DNA of 64,000 bases from Nonomuraea aurantiaca (GTDB lineage: Bacteria > Actinomycetota > Actinomycetes > Streptosporangiales > Streptosporangiaceae), in NCBI RefSeq assembly GCF_020215705.1, contig NZ_JAIWNB010000014.1:124001-188000 (forward strand), given 5' to 3'. Shown here one piece after another: positions 51,467 through 62,731 of this stretch. Every line of letters begins with the position of its first letter. Positions within the stretch are counted from its first letter, which is position 1. The notes under the pieces are model-generated. The model did not search any database. It was not told the origin of the DNA and was given only the letters and a program-made list of their open reading frames with translations. Made by a program: the position numbers and the translations under genes.

Positions 51467-52786
51467 GTGAACGAGACCACCGCCGCCAGGCCTTCGCCGT
51501 TCTCACGCGTGATGAACGTGCTCCAGCGGCTGGGCCGCTCGCTCATGCTGCCCATCGCCGCCCTGCCCGCGGCCGCGCTGCTGCTCCGCTTCGGCCAGCC
51601 CGACATGCTCGGCTCCAACGGCGCCGAGCCGGGCGGCCTGGCCGACGTGGCCGGTTTCGGCTGGATGAACCAGGTCGCCGAGGTGCTGGCCGCCGCCGGT
51701 GCGGCGCTGTTCGAGAACCTGCCGCTGCTGTTCGCGGTGGGGGTGGCGATCGGGTTCGCCCGCAAGTCCGACGGCTCGACCGCGCTCGCCGCGGTGGTCG
51801 GCTACCTGGTGTTCGACCGCGTGACCAAGGTGATGTTCTTCGGCTCGGCGATCAGGGACACGGTCCTGATCAGGGCGGTCCAGCCCCAGGGCATCAAGGA
51901 GATCATCAACTACGGCATGCAGAACCCCACCCAGGTGCTCGGCGGCATCATGATCGGGCTGGTCACCGCGATGCTGTGGCAGCGCTTCCACCGGATCAAG
52001 CTGCCGTCCTGGCTGGCCTTCTTCGGCGGGCGCCGGTTCGTACCGATCATCACCTCGATCGTGGCGCTGCTCCTCGGCGTGCTCATCGGCTGGGTGTGGC
52101 CGATACTCGGCGAGTGGATCGGCCACGCGGGCGAGGCCCTGACCACACTCGGACCGCTGGGCACCGGCATCTACGGCCTGATCAACCGGCTGCTGATCCC
52201 GCTCGGCCTGCACCACTTCGTCAACTCGATCGTCTGGTACGTGGTGCCCCAGTGCGAGGTCGGCGGCCAGGTCCTCGGCGGCGACTGGAACTGCTACTTC
52301 GGCGGCGCCCCGCACTCCGGCCAGTTCATGGCCGGGTTCTTCCCGATCATGATGTTCGCGCTGCCGGCCGCCGCGCTGGCGATGTGGCGGGCCGCGCCCC
52401 CGCACCGGCGGGCGACCGTGGGCGGCATCATGCTGTCGGCCGGGCTGGCCTCGTTCGTCACCGGGATCACCGAGCCGATCGAGTTCGCGTTCATCTTCGT
52501 GGCGCCGGTGCTGCTGGCCGTACACGCTGTGCTGACCGGGCTGGCGATGGCGCTCACCACCCTCATCGGCGGGCAACTCGGCTTCGGCTTCTCGGCGGGG
52601 CTGCTGGACATGCTGCTCAACGCCAGCAAGTCGAACACCCACAACCTGCCGGGCATCCTCCTGCTCGGGGTGATCTATGGGGTGGTCTATTACGTGGTGT
52701 TCAGCTTCCTCATCCGCAAACTGAACATCATGACACCCGGGCGCGAGCCCGAGCCCGATGTCGATTCGGGCGAGCCGCCGTCATAA
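51467..52786 (+). CDS. PTS EIIC component, N-acetylglucosamine type
   Basis: The 439-residue membrane protein has about ten hydrophobic segments. It carries the glucose-superfamily EIIC hallmarks LGRSLMLPIAALPAAALLLR, LLIPLGLHHFVNSIVWY and FVTGITEPIEFAFIFVAPVL (the conserved GITEP loop). It forms the sugar channel and works with the separate EIIB and EIIA proteins. It follows the DasR-like gene by 24 bases and has a GTG start with GGAGGAAC. A charged tail ends the protein. Confidence 0.95.
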   Translation: MNETTAARPSPFSRVMNVLQRLGRSLMLPIAALPAAALLLRFGQPDMLGSNGAEPGGLADVAGFGWMNQVAEVLAAAGAALFENLPLLFAVGVAIGFARKSDGSTALAAVVGYLVFDRVTKVMFFGSAIRDTVLIRAVQPQGIKEIINYGMQNPTQVLGGIMIGLVTAMLWQRFHRIKLPSWLAFFGGRRFVPIITSIVALLLGVLIGWVWPILGEWIGHAGEALTTLGPLGTGIYGLINRLLIPLGLHHFVNSIVWYVVPQCEVGGQVLGGDWNCYFGGAPHSGQFMAGFFPIMMFALPAAALAMWRAAPPHRRATVGGIMLSAGLASFVTGITEPIEFAFIFVAPVLLAVHAVLTGLAMALTTLIGGQLGFGFSAGLLDMLLNASKSNTHNLPGILLLGVIYGVVYYVVFSFLIRKLNIMTPGREPEPDVDSGEPPS

Positions 52787-52842
52787 CCGCTCTTTTTTAT
52801 GGCTTTTACGGCCGTTTTCACGGCCTTCACGGGCTTTTCAGC

Positions 52843-52958
52843 TTTACGGCAGGCCCGGTGGGCCCCACCCGCCATACGGGGCTGAGCCCCGTCCAGGGGC
52901 ACGCTCCTCCGGATCACGTGGCTGGGCGCCGTGACGTGCGTCCTCTTGGCCGTGGCCT
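52843..52958 (+). repeat. Post-stop dispersed repeat, copy 3
   Basis: It begins TTTACGGCAGGCCCGGTGGG, contains CCAGGGGCACGCTCCTCCGG and ends in GTGACGTGCGTCCTCTTGGCC. It matches the first half of copies 1 and 2 but lacks their second module. It follows the EIIC gene by 56 bases in the same orientation, after T-rich sequence holding three ACGGCC-like blocks. Confidence 0.8.
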
Positions 52959-53224
52959 GCCACACAGTGCCGCAGAAGGATTACGGGCCGCGACACCCGA
53001 ATCGACATCAGCCACTTCACCAATGGAGGCTGGCCGAATTCGTTGGGGACGGCCCATTGATGGCTAACTCAGGGCCGAAATATGCATCGCGCCGCCCAGC
53101 ACCACTCCAACTTTCGGTGATCTTCCTCACCAATCACCTCGAATCGGTGGGCTGAGCGGGAAAGTTGGCGGGCGATGTATTCCGGGGCCGGGCCGGAAAC
53201 TCCTTGTACTGTCCCTCTCCCCCT
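52959..53224. other. Intergenic stretch, no supported gene
   Basis: Nothing with coding character or family similarity is visible between the repeat and the Rv3235-like gene. The last 100 bases are richer in AT and probably hold the promoter of that gene. Confidence 0.4.
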
Positions 53225-53248
53225 ATGACATCGGAGGCCCCATGTCAT
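53225..53248 (+). promoter_or_regulatory. Start-codon hairpin of the Rv3235-like gene
   Basis: ATGACAT (53225-53231) and ATGTCAT (53242-53248) are exact complements. The second arm contains the start codon and the 10-base loop contains the GGAGG ribosome site. The structure would expose the ribosome site but pair the start codon. Confidence 0.4.
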
Positions 53249-53610
53249 CCCTTCCGCAGCACGCCGCCGTTTCCGATCCGCTCGTGTGGGGACCGCCGGG
53301 AGCCAGTCCCGACGAGCGCAAACTGCGACAGCTCGGGCAGGCGCTGGCCGAGGTGCTCTCGGGGCGGCGGCCACCCGAGAGCGTCGCCGACCGGCTCACC
53401 GACCGGGCCTACCGCGAGCTCGTCAGGGCGGGGCGGATGATCGAGACCAAACGGCCGCCGTTCGTGGGGAGCCCGCACGTGAAGGAGCCCAAGGACGGCG
53501 CGGTCGAGATGTGCCTCCTCGTCCACTGCGGCGAACGCAGCCACGTACTCGCCGTGCGGCTTGAGCGGCGCGGCGTGCAATGGCTGTGCACGGACTTCGA
53601 AACCGCCTGA
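53242..53610 (+). CDS. Rv3235-family protein
   Basis: The 122-residue protein has the pattern of a small actinobacterial family (Rv3235) usually found beside secA: LRQLGQALAEVLSGRRPPES followed by a C-terminal beta-rich part (VEMCLLVHCGERSHVLAVRL, VQWLCTDFETA). No catalytic motif is visible and there is no signal peptide. The GGAGG ribosome site sits in a hairpin loop. It is convergent with secA across a strong terminator. Confidence 0.82.
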   Translation: MSSLPQHAAVSDPLVWGPPGASPDERKLRQLGQALAEVLSGRRPPESVADRLTDRAYRELVRAGRMIETKRPPFVGSPHVKEPKDGAVEMCLLVHCGERSHVLAVRLERRGVQWLCTDFETA

Positions 53611-53653
53611 CGCCAACCAGGAGCAAGCCGAGGCATCCGTCCATCCGGAAGAC

Positions 53654-53691
53654 GGGAGAAGGCCCCCGCCGGCAGGCGAGGGCCTTCTCCC
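53654..53691. terminator. Bidirectional terminator between Rv3235-like gene and secA
   Basis: Arms of 17 bases (53654-53670 and 53675-53691) match with one mismatch around a GGCA loop. The stem sits between convergent genes, 18 bases before the secA stop. No T-run is present on either side. Confidence 0.75.
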
Positions 53692-53708
53692 GGAACCGGA
53701 CCGGTGCG

Positions 53709-56501
<2,793 letters not shown>

Positions 56502-56724
56502 TTTATGTAAAGCTCCTCGCAGGTCTACCCCGGCGGCGCCGCCAGGAGGAGAGGCTGAGACAAACTTCCCCGTTGCCATCGTAGGCGGTTCAGCAACCAG
56601 ACACAGCCACCGCGACGACGAGAGCGTCGGGCATGTCTGGGAGAATGGGGCTAGGCAGAGCGTATGCCGGTAAGCCGTTGGTTCGCACCGTTTGCGGTAT
56701 ATCCGGCAAAGGGAAGGATTTGTG

Positions 56725-56985
56725 ATGGTTGAGGGGCAGAAGTCAGAGCAGACGGAGAATCTCGGCAACCATGGCGGCCGCGCGTCCTCATGGCTCGCGG
56801 TGACCGTGATGCTGCTCGGCACCGTCGTCGCCGGCTATGGGATGACCGCCGCCAACTGGACACTCATCTGGATCGGCGCCGGGGTGTTCGTCGTGGGCGG
56901 AATCCTCGCCCTCGTCTTCGACATCTTCACGGACGTCGTGATCGACGCGCCGAGGGCGGGACTCCACGCGGAAGACCACCGCTGA
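56725..56985 (+). CDS. Small two-helix membrane protein (DUF6704-like)
   Basis: The 86-residue protein has a short polar N terminus (NLGNHGGRASSWLAV) and two hydrophobic segments (about 26-44 and 47-68), ending with a charged tail. It resembles a small actinobacterial two-helix family sometimes labelled DUF6704. The ATG follows GGAAGGA. Its role is unknown. It is divergent from secA. Confidence 0.75.
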   Translation: MVEGQKSEQTENLGNHGGRASSWLAVTVMLLGTVVAGYGMTAANWTLIWIGAGVFVVGGILALVFDIFTDVVIDAPRAGLHAEDHR

Positions 56986-57116
56986 GCCTCCGGCGAACCT
57001 CGGGGACTCCCGAACCTCCGGCGGCCCTCAGGGCCGCCTGAACCTCCGGCGTACCTCAGGGCCGCCCGGATCTCCGGTGTCCCTCCCCCTCCAGGGCGCC
57101 TGAGCCTCCGACACGG
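56986..57116. repeat. Degenerate 30-base tandem repeat
   Basis: Units built on CTGAACCTCCGGCGTACCTC and AGGGCCGC recur about four times directly after the membrane-protein stop. Substitutions are frequent. No gene is supported here. Confidence 0.65.
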
Positions 57117-57600
57117 ACGCGGAAGGCCGCCGCTCGCGCACACGCTCGGCGGCGGACCCCCGCTCCTGTACGCCACGCACCGCGGGATCCATACGCGACG
57201 AGCCGCGGGATCCCCGCTCACGTGCGCCACGCACTGCGGGATCCCCGCTCACATACGCGACGAACCGCAGGTTCCCACTCACAAACGCGTCCCGCCACGG
57301 CCCCTCGCCCATGCGAGCGTCCTCCGGCGGGTCCCCGCACATGCGCGCGCATCCGGCGGTGGACCCGCTCCCGCACACGCCTCGTGATGGACCAGTACTC
57401 ATTCATGTGCGCATCACGCAGCGGCCCTGCTCATGCGGGCATCACAGCGGCCCTGCTCATGGGGGCATCACGCGGCGGACCACACCCATCCGGGCGTCAC
57501 GCGGTGGCCCACCCTATGCGGGCGTCACGCGGCGGATCATCGCCCATCGGGCGTCGCAGCGGATCCCCGCTCAGGCAGGCATCAGGCGGCGGGCCATCGT
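57117..57600. repeat. Long degenerate tandem array before the AlkX-like gene
   Basis: About 480 bases consist of roughly 28-32-base units of the form GCGGATCCCCGCTCATGCGG plus GCATCAC. The later copies (57410-57560) are the most regular, and older-looking copies toward 57120 are more diverged. Open frames crossing it are periodic translations of the repeat, not genes. Unlike CRISPR there are no unique spacers between conserved repeats. Confidence 0.8.
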
Positions 57601-57676
57601 CTCTCCTCCTCCCGTCGGTTTCTGTCGGTGGCCGCCGCTAGCATCGCGGCATGCATAGCCGTACCAATGTGCTGAC

Positions 57677-58858
57677 ATGACGGATCTGACGGCCGACGAG
57701 GCGCGGCGGCTGATCCTGCGCGCCCAGGGCCTGCTCGGCGCGGACGCCCGCCGGGGCGGCGTGCACGGCATGCTCCGCAGGCTCGGCGCGATCCAGCTCG
57801 ACACGATCTCGGTCCTGGCCCGCTCCCACGAGCTCGTCGCCTACGCGCGCCTGGGCGCGGTGGGCAGGCCCAAGGTCGAGCGAGCCTACTGGCACAATCC
57901 CGCCCAGAGCTTCGAATACTGGTGCCACGCCGCCTGCATCCTGCCGATCGAGCACTGGCCCCTCTACTCCTTCAGGCGGCGCGCCTACCGCAATCGTCGC
58001 TACCGCTGGCACGAGGTGCCCGACCACGTAGACAAGCTGCTGGAGCAGGTACGCGCCTCGGGCCCGCTCACCACATCCGACGTCGGCGGCGCCAAGAACG
58101 GCGGCCCCTGGTGGGACTGGTCCGACTCGAAGATCGGCCTGGAATGGCTGCTGGACATCGGTGAGGTCGTCTGCAGCCGCCGCGTCGGCTGGCGCCGGGT
58201 CTATGACCTGTCCGAGCGCGTGGTCCCCGCCGACCTCCTGGCCGAGGACCTCTCCGACGAGGAGTGCATCGTACGTCTGGCGGCCATCGCCGGGGCCTCG
58301 CTGGGCGTGGCGACCCGGGGCGACCTGATCGACTTCCTGCGGCTCAAGGGGAGGTTCGCCGCGATACTGGACGAGGTGCTGCTCAGCGGGGCCACCGGGC
58401 TGGTGCCCGTACACGTGGCCGGTTGGCCCTCGACCAGGGGGCAGACCAACGCGTGGGCCGATCCGGCGGCCCTGGAGTCGGCGCCGCGTGGGCGGCACCG
58501 CACAGCGCTGGTGTCGCCGTTCGACTCGCTCATCTGGCATCGCGGCCGTACCGAGCGGATCTTCGGCTTCAACTACCAGCTCGAGCTCTATGTGCCCAAG
58601 CACAAGCGGGTGCACGGCTACTTCACGATGCCGGTGCTGGCCGGCGGCCGGCTGATCGGCCGCGTGGACCCGGCCCGCGACGGCACCACGCTGGTGGCCA
58701 GGCAGCTCAGCCTGGAGCCGGGCCTCACCGGCGCCAAGTGGGCCGACGCCCTGAGCGACGCGCTGTGGTCGGCCGCCGAGTGGGTGGGCTGCGACACCGT
58801 ACGAGTCGAACGCGCCGACCCCGCCCTCATCGCCCACCTGGAGGCGGAGCCGAGATAG
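57677..58858 (+). CDS. Winged-helix DNA glycosylase-like protein (YcaQ/AlkX family)
   Basis: The 393-residue protein belongs to the HTH_42 family. IQLDTISVLARSHELV carries the QxD catalytic-type motif (Gln40, Asp42) used by AlkX/YcaQ enzymes that unhook DNA cross-links and alkylated bases. Further family segments are AYWHNPAQSFEYWCHAACIL, ALVSPFDSLIWHRGRTERIF and FNYQLELYVPKHKRVHGYFT. It should act on damaged DNA, perhaps for self-protection against a genotoxin. It stands between two repeat arrays with no operon partner. Confidence 0.9.
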   Translation: MTDLTADEARRLILRAQGLLGADARRGGVHGMLRRLGAIQLDTISVLARSHELVAYARLGAVGRPKVERAYWHNPAQSFEYWCHAACILPIEHWPLYSFRRRAYRNRRYRWHEVPDHVDKLLEQVRASGPLTTSDVGGAKNGGPWWDWSDSKIGLEWLLDIGEVVCSRRVGWRRVYDLSERVVPADLLAEDLSDEECIVRLAAIAGASLGVATRGDLIDFLRLKGRFAAILDEVLLSGATGLVPVHVAGWPSTRGQTNAWADPAALESAPRGRHRTALVSPFDSLIWHRGRTERIFGFNYQLELYVPKHKRVHGYFTMPVLAGGRLIGRVDPARDGTTLVARQLSLEPGLTGAKWADALSDALWSAAEWVGCDTVRVERADPALIAHLEAEPR

Positions 58859-59070
58859 GACCTCGGACCAGACACCAGGTCGAACCTCGGACCGAACTCA
58901 TTTCGGGCCGAACACCAGGGCGAACCTCGGGCCGGACTCACCTCGGCCGGACACAGGGCGGACCCCGGGTCGGACCCACTCCGGGTCAGCCCGGGTCAGA
59001 CCCGCCTCGGGTCGGACCCACCTCGGGTGGGACACCAGGTAGGCCCCGGTCGGACCTCGGATAATCGCCG
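58859..59070. repeat. Degenerate tandem array after the AlkX-like gene
   Basis: The bases right after the stop are made of variants of GGTCGGACCCACCTCGGG and GGACACCAGG in units of about 18 and 35 bases. Some ten partial units can be counted. No gene is supported. Confidence 0.7.
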
Positions 59071-59129
59071 CCTTGAGCCGAAGGCCGCACTGATCGCCAC
59101 CCCTTCGCCTATTTGGCGGCGGATGCCGA

Positions 59130-59565
59130 CAAGCCTCATCACCTAGTTACGGCGGGTGCCGACGAATCGGCGCCACACCCCATCGAGTGGGGCGGTGGGT
59201 GACCAGCAGCCGCCCCACTCACCGCAGGCGGTAAGTACCCGCAACCCCCGTCGGAGGCGCTGGCGGTCGGCAGCCCCAAGCCCCACCCAGGAACCGGTGG
59301 TCGCAACCCGCTATGCCCACCGAGGGGCGGGTAGGTGGCCGACATCTGCCAAGCCCACTGCGCGCTCAAACGGTCGGCACCCGCCGTTTCCGCCGAGGGC
59401 GCAGGCGGTCGACAGCGCCGCGCTCACCGCAGGGGCAGGCGGTTGGTGGCCACCCGCTCACCACGCTCACCGCGGGCGCAAGCGGTCGGTGCCACCCTGC
59501 TCACTCAGACGGTCGCTAACCACCACACCCACCGAGAGGGCGGGCGAGCCGCTGCCGCCGCGCCC
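59130..59565. repeat. Second degenerate array before the response regulator
   Basis: Units of about 45-55 bases share CACCGCGGGCGCAAGCGGTC and CCCGCTCACC, with six or more recognisable copies. The sequence differs from the array just upstream, so two unrelated arrays fill the 720-base gap. Open frames within it are repeat translations. Confidence 0.7.
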
Positions 59566-59579
59566 GCCCGAGGGCGATG

Positions 59580-60278
59580 TCAGGTGATCTCCAGCATGCG
59601 CTCGCGTACCGCGTAGACCACAGCCTCCATGCGCGAGTGGAGCTGCAGCTTGTCGAGGATGTTGCGGACGTGGTTCTTGACCGTGTTCTCCGAGATGAAG
59701 AGCTGCTTGGCGATCTCGCGGTTGTTCATCCCCTTGGCCACCAGGCGCAGCACCTCCATCTCCCGCTCGGTCAGCCGCGGCACGGGGAGTTGGGGTGGGC
59801 GTTCGTTCTCCTTCTTGCTCATGTTCGCGAACTCGTTGATGAGTTTGGCGGCCATGGCCGGATTGATGAGCGACTGGCCTTCGTGAACTCCGCGCACGGC
59901 GGCGGGGACGTCGTTGATCTGCACGTCCTTGAGCAGATAGCCGGTCGCGCCCGCCTTGATGGCCTCGAAGAGGTCTTCCTCCTCGTCACTGACCGTCAGC
60001 ATGATGATGCGGGTGCTCGGCACCGAGGCCTTGATACCCTTCGCCGCCTCGATGCCGTCGCGCCGCGGCATGCGTACGTCCATGAGCACCACGTCGGGCA
60101 TGAGGCGGTCGGCCAGTTCGACCGCCTCATGCCCGTCGCTCGCCTCACCGACCACCTCGATGTCTGGCTCGGCGGCCAGCGCCAGAGCCAGGCTCCGCCT
60201 GATCAACTCGTGATCGTCCACGATCAGGACGCGGATCGGCTCGCCTCCTGACGGGCGCGCCTCGCCGGACTCCGTCAC
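59580..60278 (-). CDS. NarL/LuxR-type response regulator
   Basis: The 232-residue protein has a receiver domain (IRVLIVDDHELIRRSL, phospho-acceptor Asp67 in VVLMDVRMPRRDG, and IMLTVSDEEED then GYLLKDV) and a LuxR helix-turn-helix (LTEREMEVLRLVAKGMNNRE then IAKQLFISENTVKNHVRNIL). No sensor kinase gene adjoins it, so it is an orphan here. The GTG start overlaps the stop of a 25-codon upstream ORF (GTGA). Confidence 0.95.
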   Translation of the reverse strand: MTESGEARPSGGEPIRVLIVDDHELIRRSLALALAAEPDIEVVGEASDGHEAVELADRLMPDVVLMDVRMPRRDGIEAAKGIKASVPSTRIIMLTVSDEEEDLFEAIKAGATGYLLKDVQINDVPAAVRGVHEGQSLINPAMAAKLINEFANMSKKENERPPQLPVPRLTEREMEVLRLVAKGMNNREIAKQLFISENTVKNHVRNILDKLQLHSRMEAVVYAVRERMLEIT

Positions 60279-60352
60279 CAGGCCTCCTCGATCAGCCTGG
60301 AGACCGCCATCTCCGCGCTTCGCTCGCTCATGACCTGACTGAGCTCGCTCAC
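60275..60352 (-). CDS. 25-codon ORF coupled to the response regulator
   Basis: A GTG at 60352 stands right behind GAGGAGGAGAC, a very strong ribosome site. It opens a frame of 25 codons (VSELSQVMSERSAEMAVSRL then IEEAW) whose TGA overlaps the regulator's GTG (GTGA). The regulator has no other visible ribosome site except GAGGAGG within this ORF. The peptide may be a real small helical protein or a translated leader that couples ribosomes into the regulator gene. No homologue is known to me. Confidence 0.5.
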   Translation of the reverse strand: MSELSQVMSERSAEMAVSRLIEEAW

Positions 60353-60448
60353 GTCTCCTCCTCGTCGGGGGGCCAGAGCCGTTGGACCGCCAATGATGGC
60401 ATGTCTTACGCGGTCCTAGGGTGGTCGAGAAGATCTTTTAGCGCTGCG

Positions 60449-61108
60449 TCACGGCTCTACGAGCCGAAGTACGCCATAGTTGTAGCCGCGCCGGTTATAA
60501 ACGACACACGGCTGGCCACTCTCCTTGTCACGGAACAGATAGAAGTCGTGGCCGACCAGCTCCATCTCGAGGAGGGCCTGGTCGATGGTCATGGGTTCCG
60601 CTTTGTGGTGCTTCTCTCGTACGATGAGCGGCCCGTCACCGTCCATCTCGATGGGGACGATGTCGTCATACTGCTTGTCGTCGGGGAGCTCTTCTTCTTC
60701 GTCGAACTCCGGCACGACCTCGGCCTTGCGCGGTGGCGCCAGGTCGGCGACGTCGGGAAGCGTCGCGGTGATCTCCGCCACGGAGGGCGGGCAGTGGTTA
60801 CCGTGGTGCACCTTGCGCCGGTCGGACAGGCGCCTGAGGCGGCCTTCCAGTTTGTCCAGCGCCATGTCCAGGGCGGCGAATCGATCGTCGGCGGAAGCCT
60901 CCGCGCGAATGGCGGGTCCTCGAGAGTGAATGGTCAGCTCGACGCGCTCTCGCTGGCTGGCGATGCGCGGATTGCGCTCCTTCGACACCTCCACGTCAAC
61001 TCGAATCAGCTTGTTGTCCAGACGCTCGATCCTGGCCAGCTTGGTCTCCACCTGGTCTCGGAACCGATCACTCACTCCTGTGTGCCGGCCCTTGACGATG
61101 ATGTCCAT
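60449..61108 (-). CDS. hpf: Long-form ribosome hibernation promoting factor
   Basis: The 219-residue protein has the N-terminal HPF/RaiA domain (MDIIVKGRHTGVSDRFRDQV, LDMALDKLEGRLRRLSDRRK) and an acidic linker (FDEEEELPDDKQYDD). The C-terminal dimerisation domain has MELVGHDFYLFRDKESGQPC then VVYNRRGYNYGVLRLVEP. It pairs idle 70S ribosomes into 100S dimers under stress. Its place between comF and secA is the conserved actinobacterial order. Confidence 0.96.
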   Translation of the reverse strand: MDIIVKGRHTGVSDRFRDQVETKLARIERLDNKLIRVDVEVSKERNPRIASQRERVELTIHSRGPAIRAEASADDRFAALDMALDKLEGRLRRLSDRRKVHHGNHCPPSVAEITATLPDVADLAPPRKAEVVPEFDEEEELPDDKQYDDIVPIEMDGDGPLIVREKHHKAEPMTIDQALLEMELVGHDFYLFRDKESGQPCVVYNRRGYNYGVLRLVEP

Positions 61109-61715
61109 GCAACAGCCCCCCTTCGTCTAACGACTGAGAAAGAGCGCCCGACGACGTGCTTGCCGGGCGGGGTCTTCCGTCTGCCTCTCTGCTGTCACCG
61201 TTACCCTCTTCCGACGTTCCGTCACCGGGTTCTCGGGTGGCACCCGTCCGGCCGACCTGGTCTTCGACCCCACATCCGCCTGCTGAGGATTTCGCGGCTC
61301 TGATGCCACTACTGCCCTTCTCTCCTGGCGGGGGACATCTGGACCCCCGGGAAGGCAGGACTTACCCCTAAGCCGCACCGTGATCGGTCGACAAAGAGTC
61401 GCCTTACGTGGACCGTTTTGCCTGCGGCTGGCATCGGCTAGCAGAGCCGGGACTCCCGGCCCTGCGCAACCACGGACCCGAACGGGTGCCATGTCAGAAC
61501 GCTATCCGCATCGGAGACGAATGTCAGCCTAGGGATCGGTCAAACGATCACTTTCTGTGATTTTTCTCCGATGTGACGCGCGTGACGGATGCCCCTTTTT
61601 GCGTACGCCCGGCCACATATCCCCTCCCTCGCGGAGGGCTGAGCTGCCCCGCCGCTGCCCAGTGGGTAGGCACATGTGACGTCCGGGTGAGAGCGGAAAA
61701 ATGATCTCTCTTTAC
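61109..61715. other. Long hpf leader/intergenic region
   Basis: About 600 bases separate hpf from comF, both on the minus strand. A 121-codon frame at 61127-61492 has no motif or ribosome site. A small stem CGGGT-GGC-ACCCG lies near 61235, and the dyad GATCAC-TTTCT-GTGATT near 61550 is followed by T's on the plus strand. The region most likely holds the hpf promoter and a long leader; stress control is plausible but no sigma site was recognised. Confidence 0.4.
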
Positions 61716-62498
61716 TCAGTGTGACCGTAATGGATTGCAAGATCTTCGGCGTGTCGCGGCGACGGTCACGGCCAGCAGGACGTCGACGCCGTGCACCCGG
61801 AGTGTCCTGGCGGCTTCGGCCAGTGTGGAGCCCGTGGTCACGATGTCGTCCACGAGCAGCACAGAGGCCGCTGTGCGGGCCTTCGCGGCCGGGGTGACCC
61901 GAAGGGAGGCGGCGAGGTTGGCGGCCCGCTGCGTGGCGCTCAGCCCCGCCTGGTCGCCAACCTGACGCGCCTGTCCGAGCGCGGGCCACAGCTCCGCGCG
62001 ATGACCGAACGCCGTCAGCTGTCGTACGGTCAGCGCGGCCAGCCTGCCGACCGGGTCGTGCCCCCTCGACCGGAGAGCTCGGGGGGCGCTGGGCACGGGG
62101 ACAACGGCCAAGACCATGGGCGTCGGCACGGATGTGGGCACGGGTGGGGTGGGCCGGTAGGCCAGAGCGTGGTCGGCGGTGAATGCCGGGGCGTGGCAGG
62201 CGGTCAAGGCCAGGGCGTGGCAGGCGGTGAAGGCCAGGGCCGTCGCCAGGGGACGGGCCAGCGCGGTCTGGCCACGCTCCTTGTAGGCGACGATCGCCTC
62301 ACGCACGGCCCCCGTGTAGTCGGCGGCCGACCAGCACTCGGGGAGGCCGGCGGGGATGGGTCTCGGCATGCGGCGGGCCGGGAGCGGGGCCAGACAGGTG
62401 TCGCACAGGCGCGGGCCCCTGGTGCCGCAGCCCAGGCAGCGCTGCGGAAGGGCCAGGTCAGCGAGGTCGGCGAGAGCGGCGAACACGAGGACCAGCAT
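61716..62498 (-). CDS. comF: ComF-family phosphoribosyltransferase-like protein
   Basis: The 260-residue protein has a double zinc ribbon (QRCLGCGTRGPRLCDTCLAP), the family segment YTGAVREAIVAYKERG, and the PRPP-binding loop ASVLLVDDIVTTGSTLAEAA near residue 220. ComF proteins are linked to DNA uptake and repair; the reaction is not known. Residues 89-112 are three near-perfect copies of an eight-residue unit (AFTACHAL type), absent from normal ComF proteins. The gene lies between lpqB and hpf as usual. Confidence 0.92.
   Translation of the reverse strand: MLVLVFAALADLADLALPQRCLGCGTRGPRLCDTCLAPLPARRMPRPIPAGLPECWSAADYTGAVREAIVAYKERGQTALARPLATALAFTACHALALTACHAPAFTADHALAYRPTPPVPTSVPTPMVLAVVPVPSAPRALRSRGHDPVGRLAALTVRQLTAFGHRAELWPALGQARQVGDQAGLSATQRAANLAASLRVTPAAKARTAASVLLVDDIVTTGSTLAEAARTLRVHGVDVLLAVTVAATRRRSCNPLRSH
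62157..62240 (-). repeat. 24-base tandem repeat inside comF
   Basis: Three in-frame copies encode AFTACHAL, ALTACHAP and AFTADHAL, with base identity around 20 of 24 between neighbours. The repeat sits in a loop between the N-terminal ribbon region and the PRT core. Confidence 0.8.
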
Positions 62499-62731
62499 GC
62501 CCGCCGCCCCCGACAGTTTCGGCCCAGGAACACCCTCCGCACGGACAGCCGGTCACCGCCCAGCCGGCCCAAGGGCAAACGTCCGGTCGGCCCAGGAACG
62601 GTCCTCGCGCAGGCGGCGGGTCGCCGTCCAGCCGGCGCCCCGGCACGGCCCAGATCGCCGACCCGGCCGACCCTGAGGAAGCACCCGGCCGACCGGGCTC
62701 AGCGCCCGGCCGACCCTAGGGAAGCGCCGGG
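62499..62731. repeat. Degenerate repeats between lpqB and comF
   Basis: Two diverged copies of a unit starting CGGCCCAGGAAC and ending CCAGCCGG lie about 70 bases apart. They are followed by three versions of CCGGCCGACCCTAGGGAAGC. There is no gene. This is another post-gene array, located right after the lpqB stop. Confidence 0.6.

Noticed and set aside
57117..57600. Possible CRISPR array
   Set aside because: The units are contiguous and degenerate, with no conserved repeat separated by unique spacers and no cas genes nearby.
61127..61492. 121-codon frame between hpf and comF
   Set aside because: No ribosome site, no recognisable domain and Arg/Pro-rich composition typical of spurious frames. 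It overlaps the probable hpf leader.
61540..61600. Intrinsic terminator at the GATCAC/GTGATT dyad
   Set aside because: The T-run follows only on the plus strand, where no gene ends, and the stem is five to six pairs. It was left as part of the hpf upstream region.
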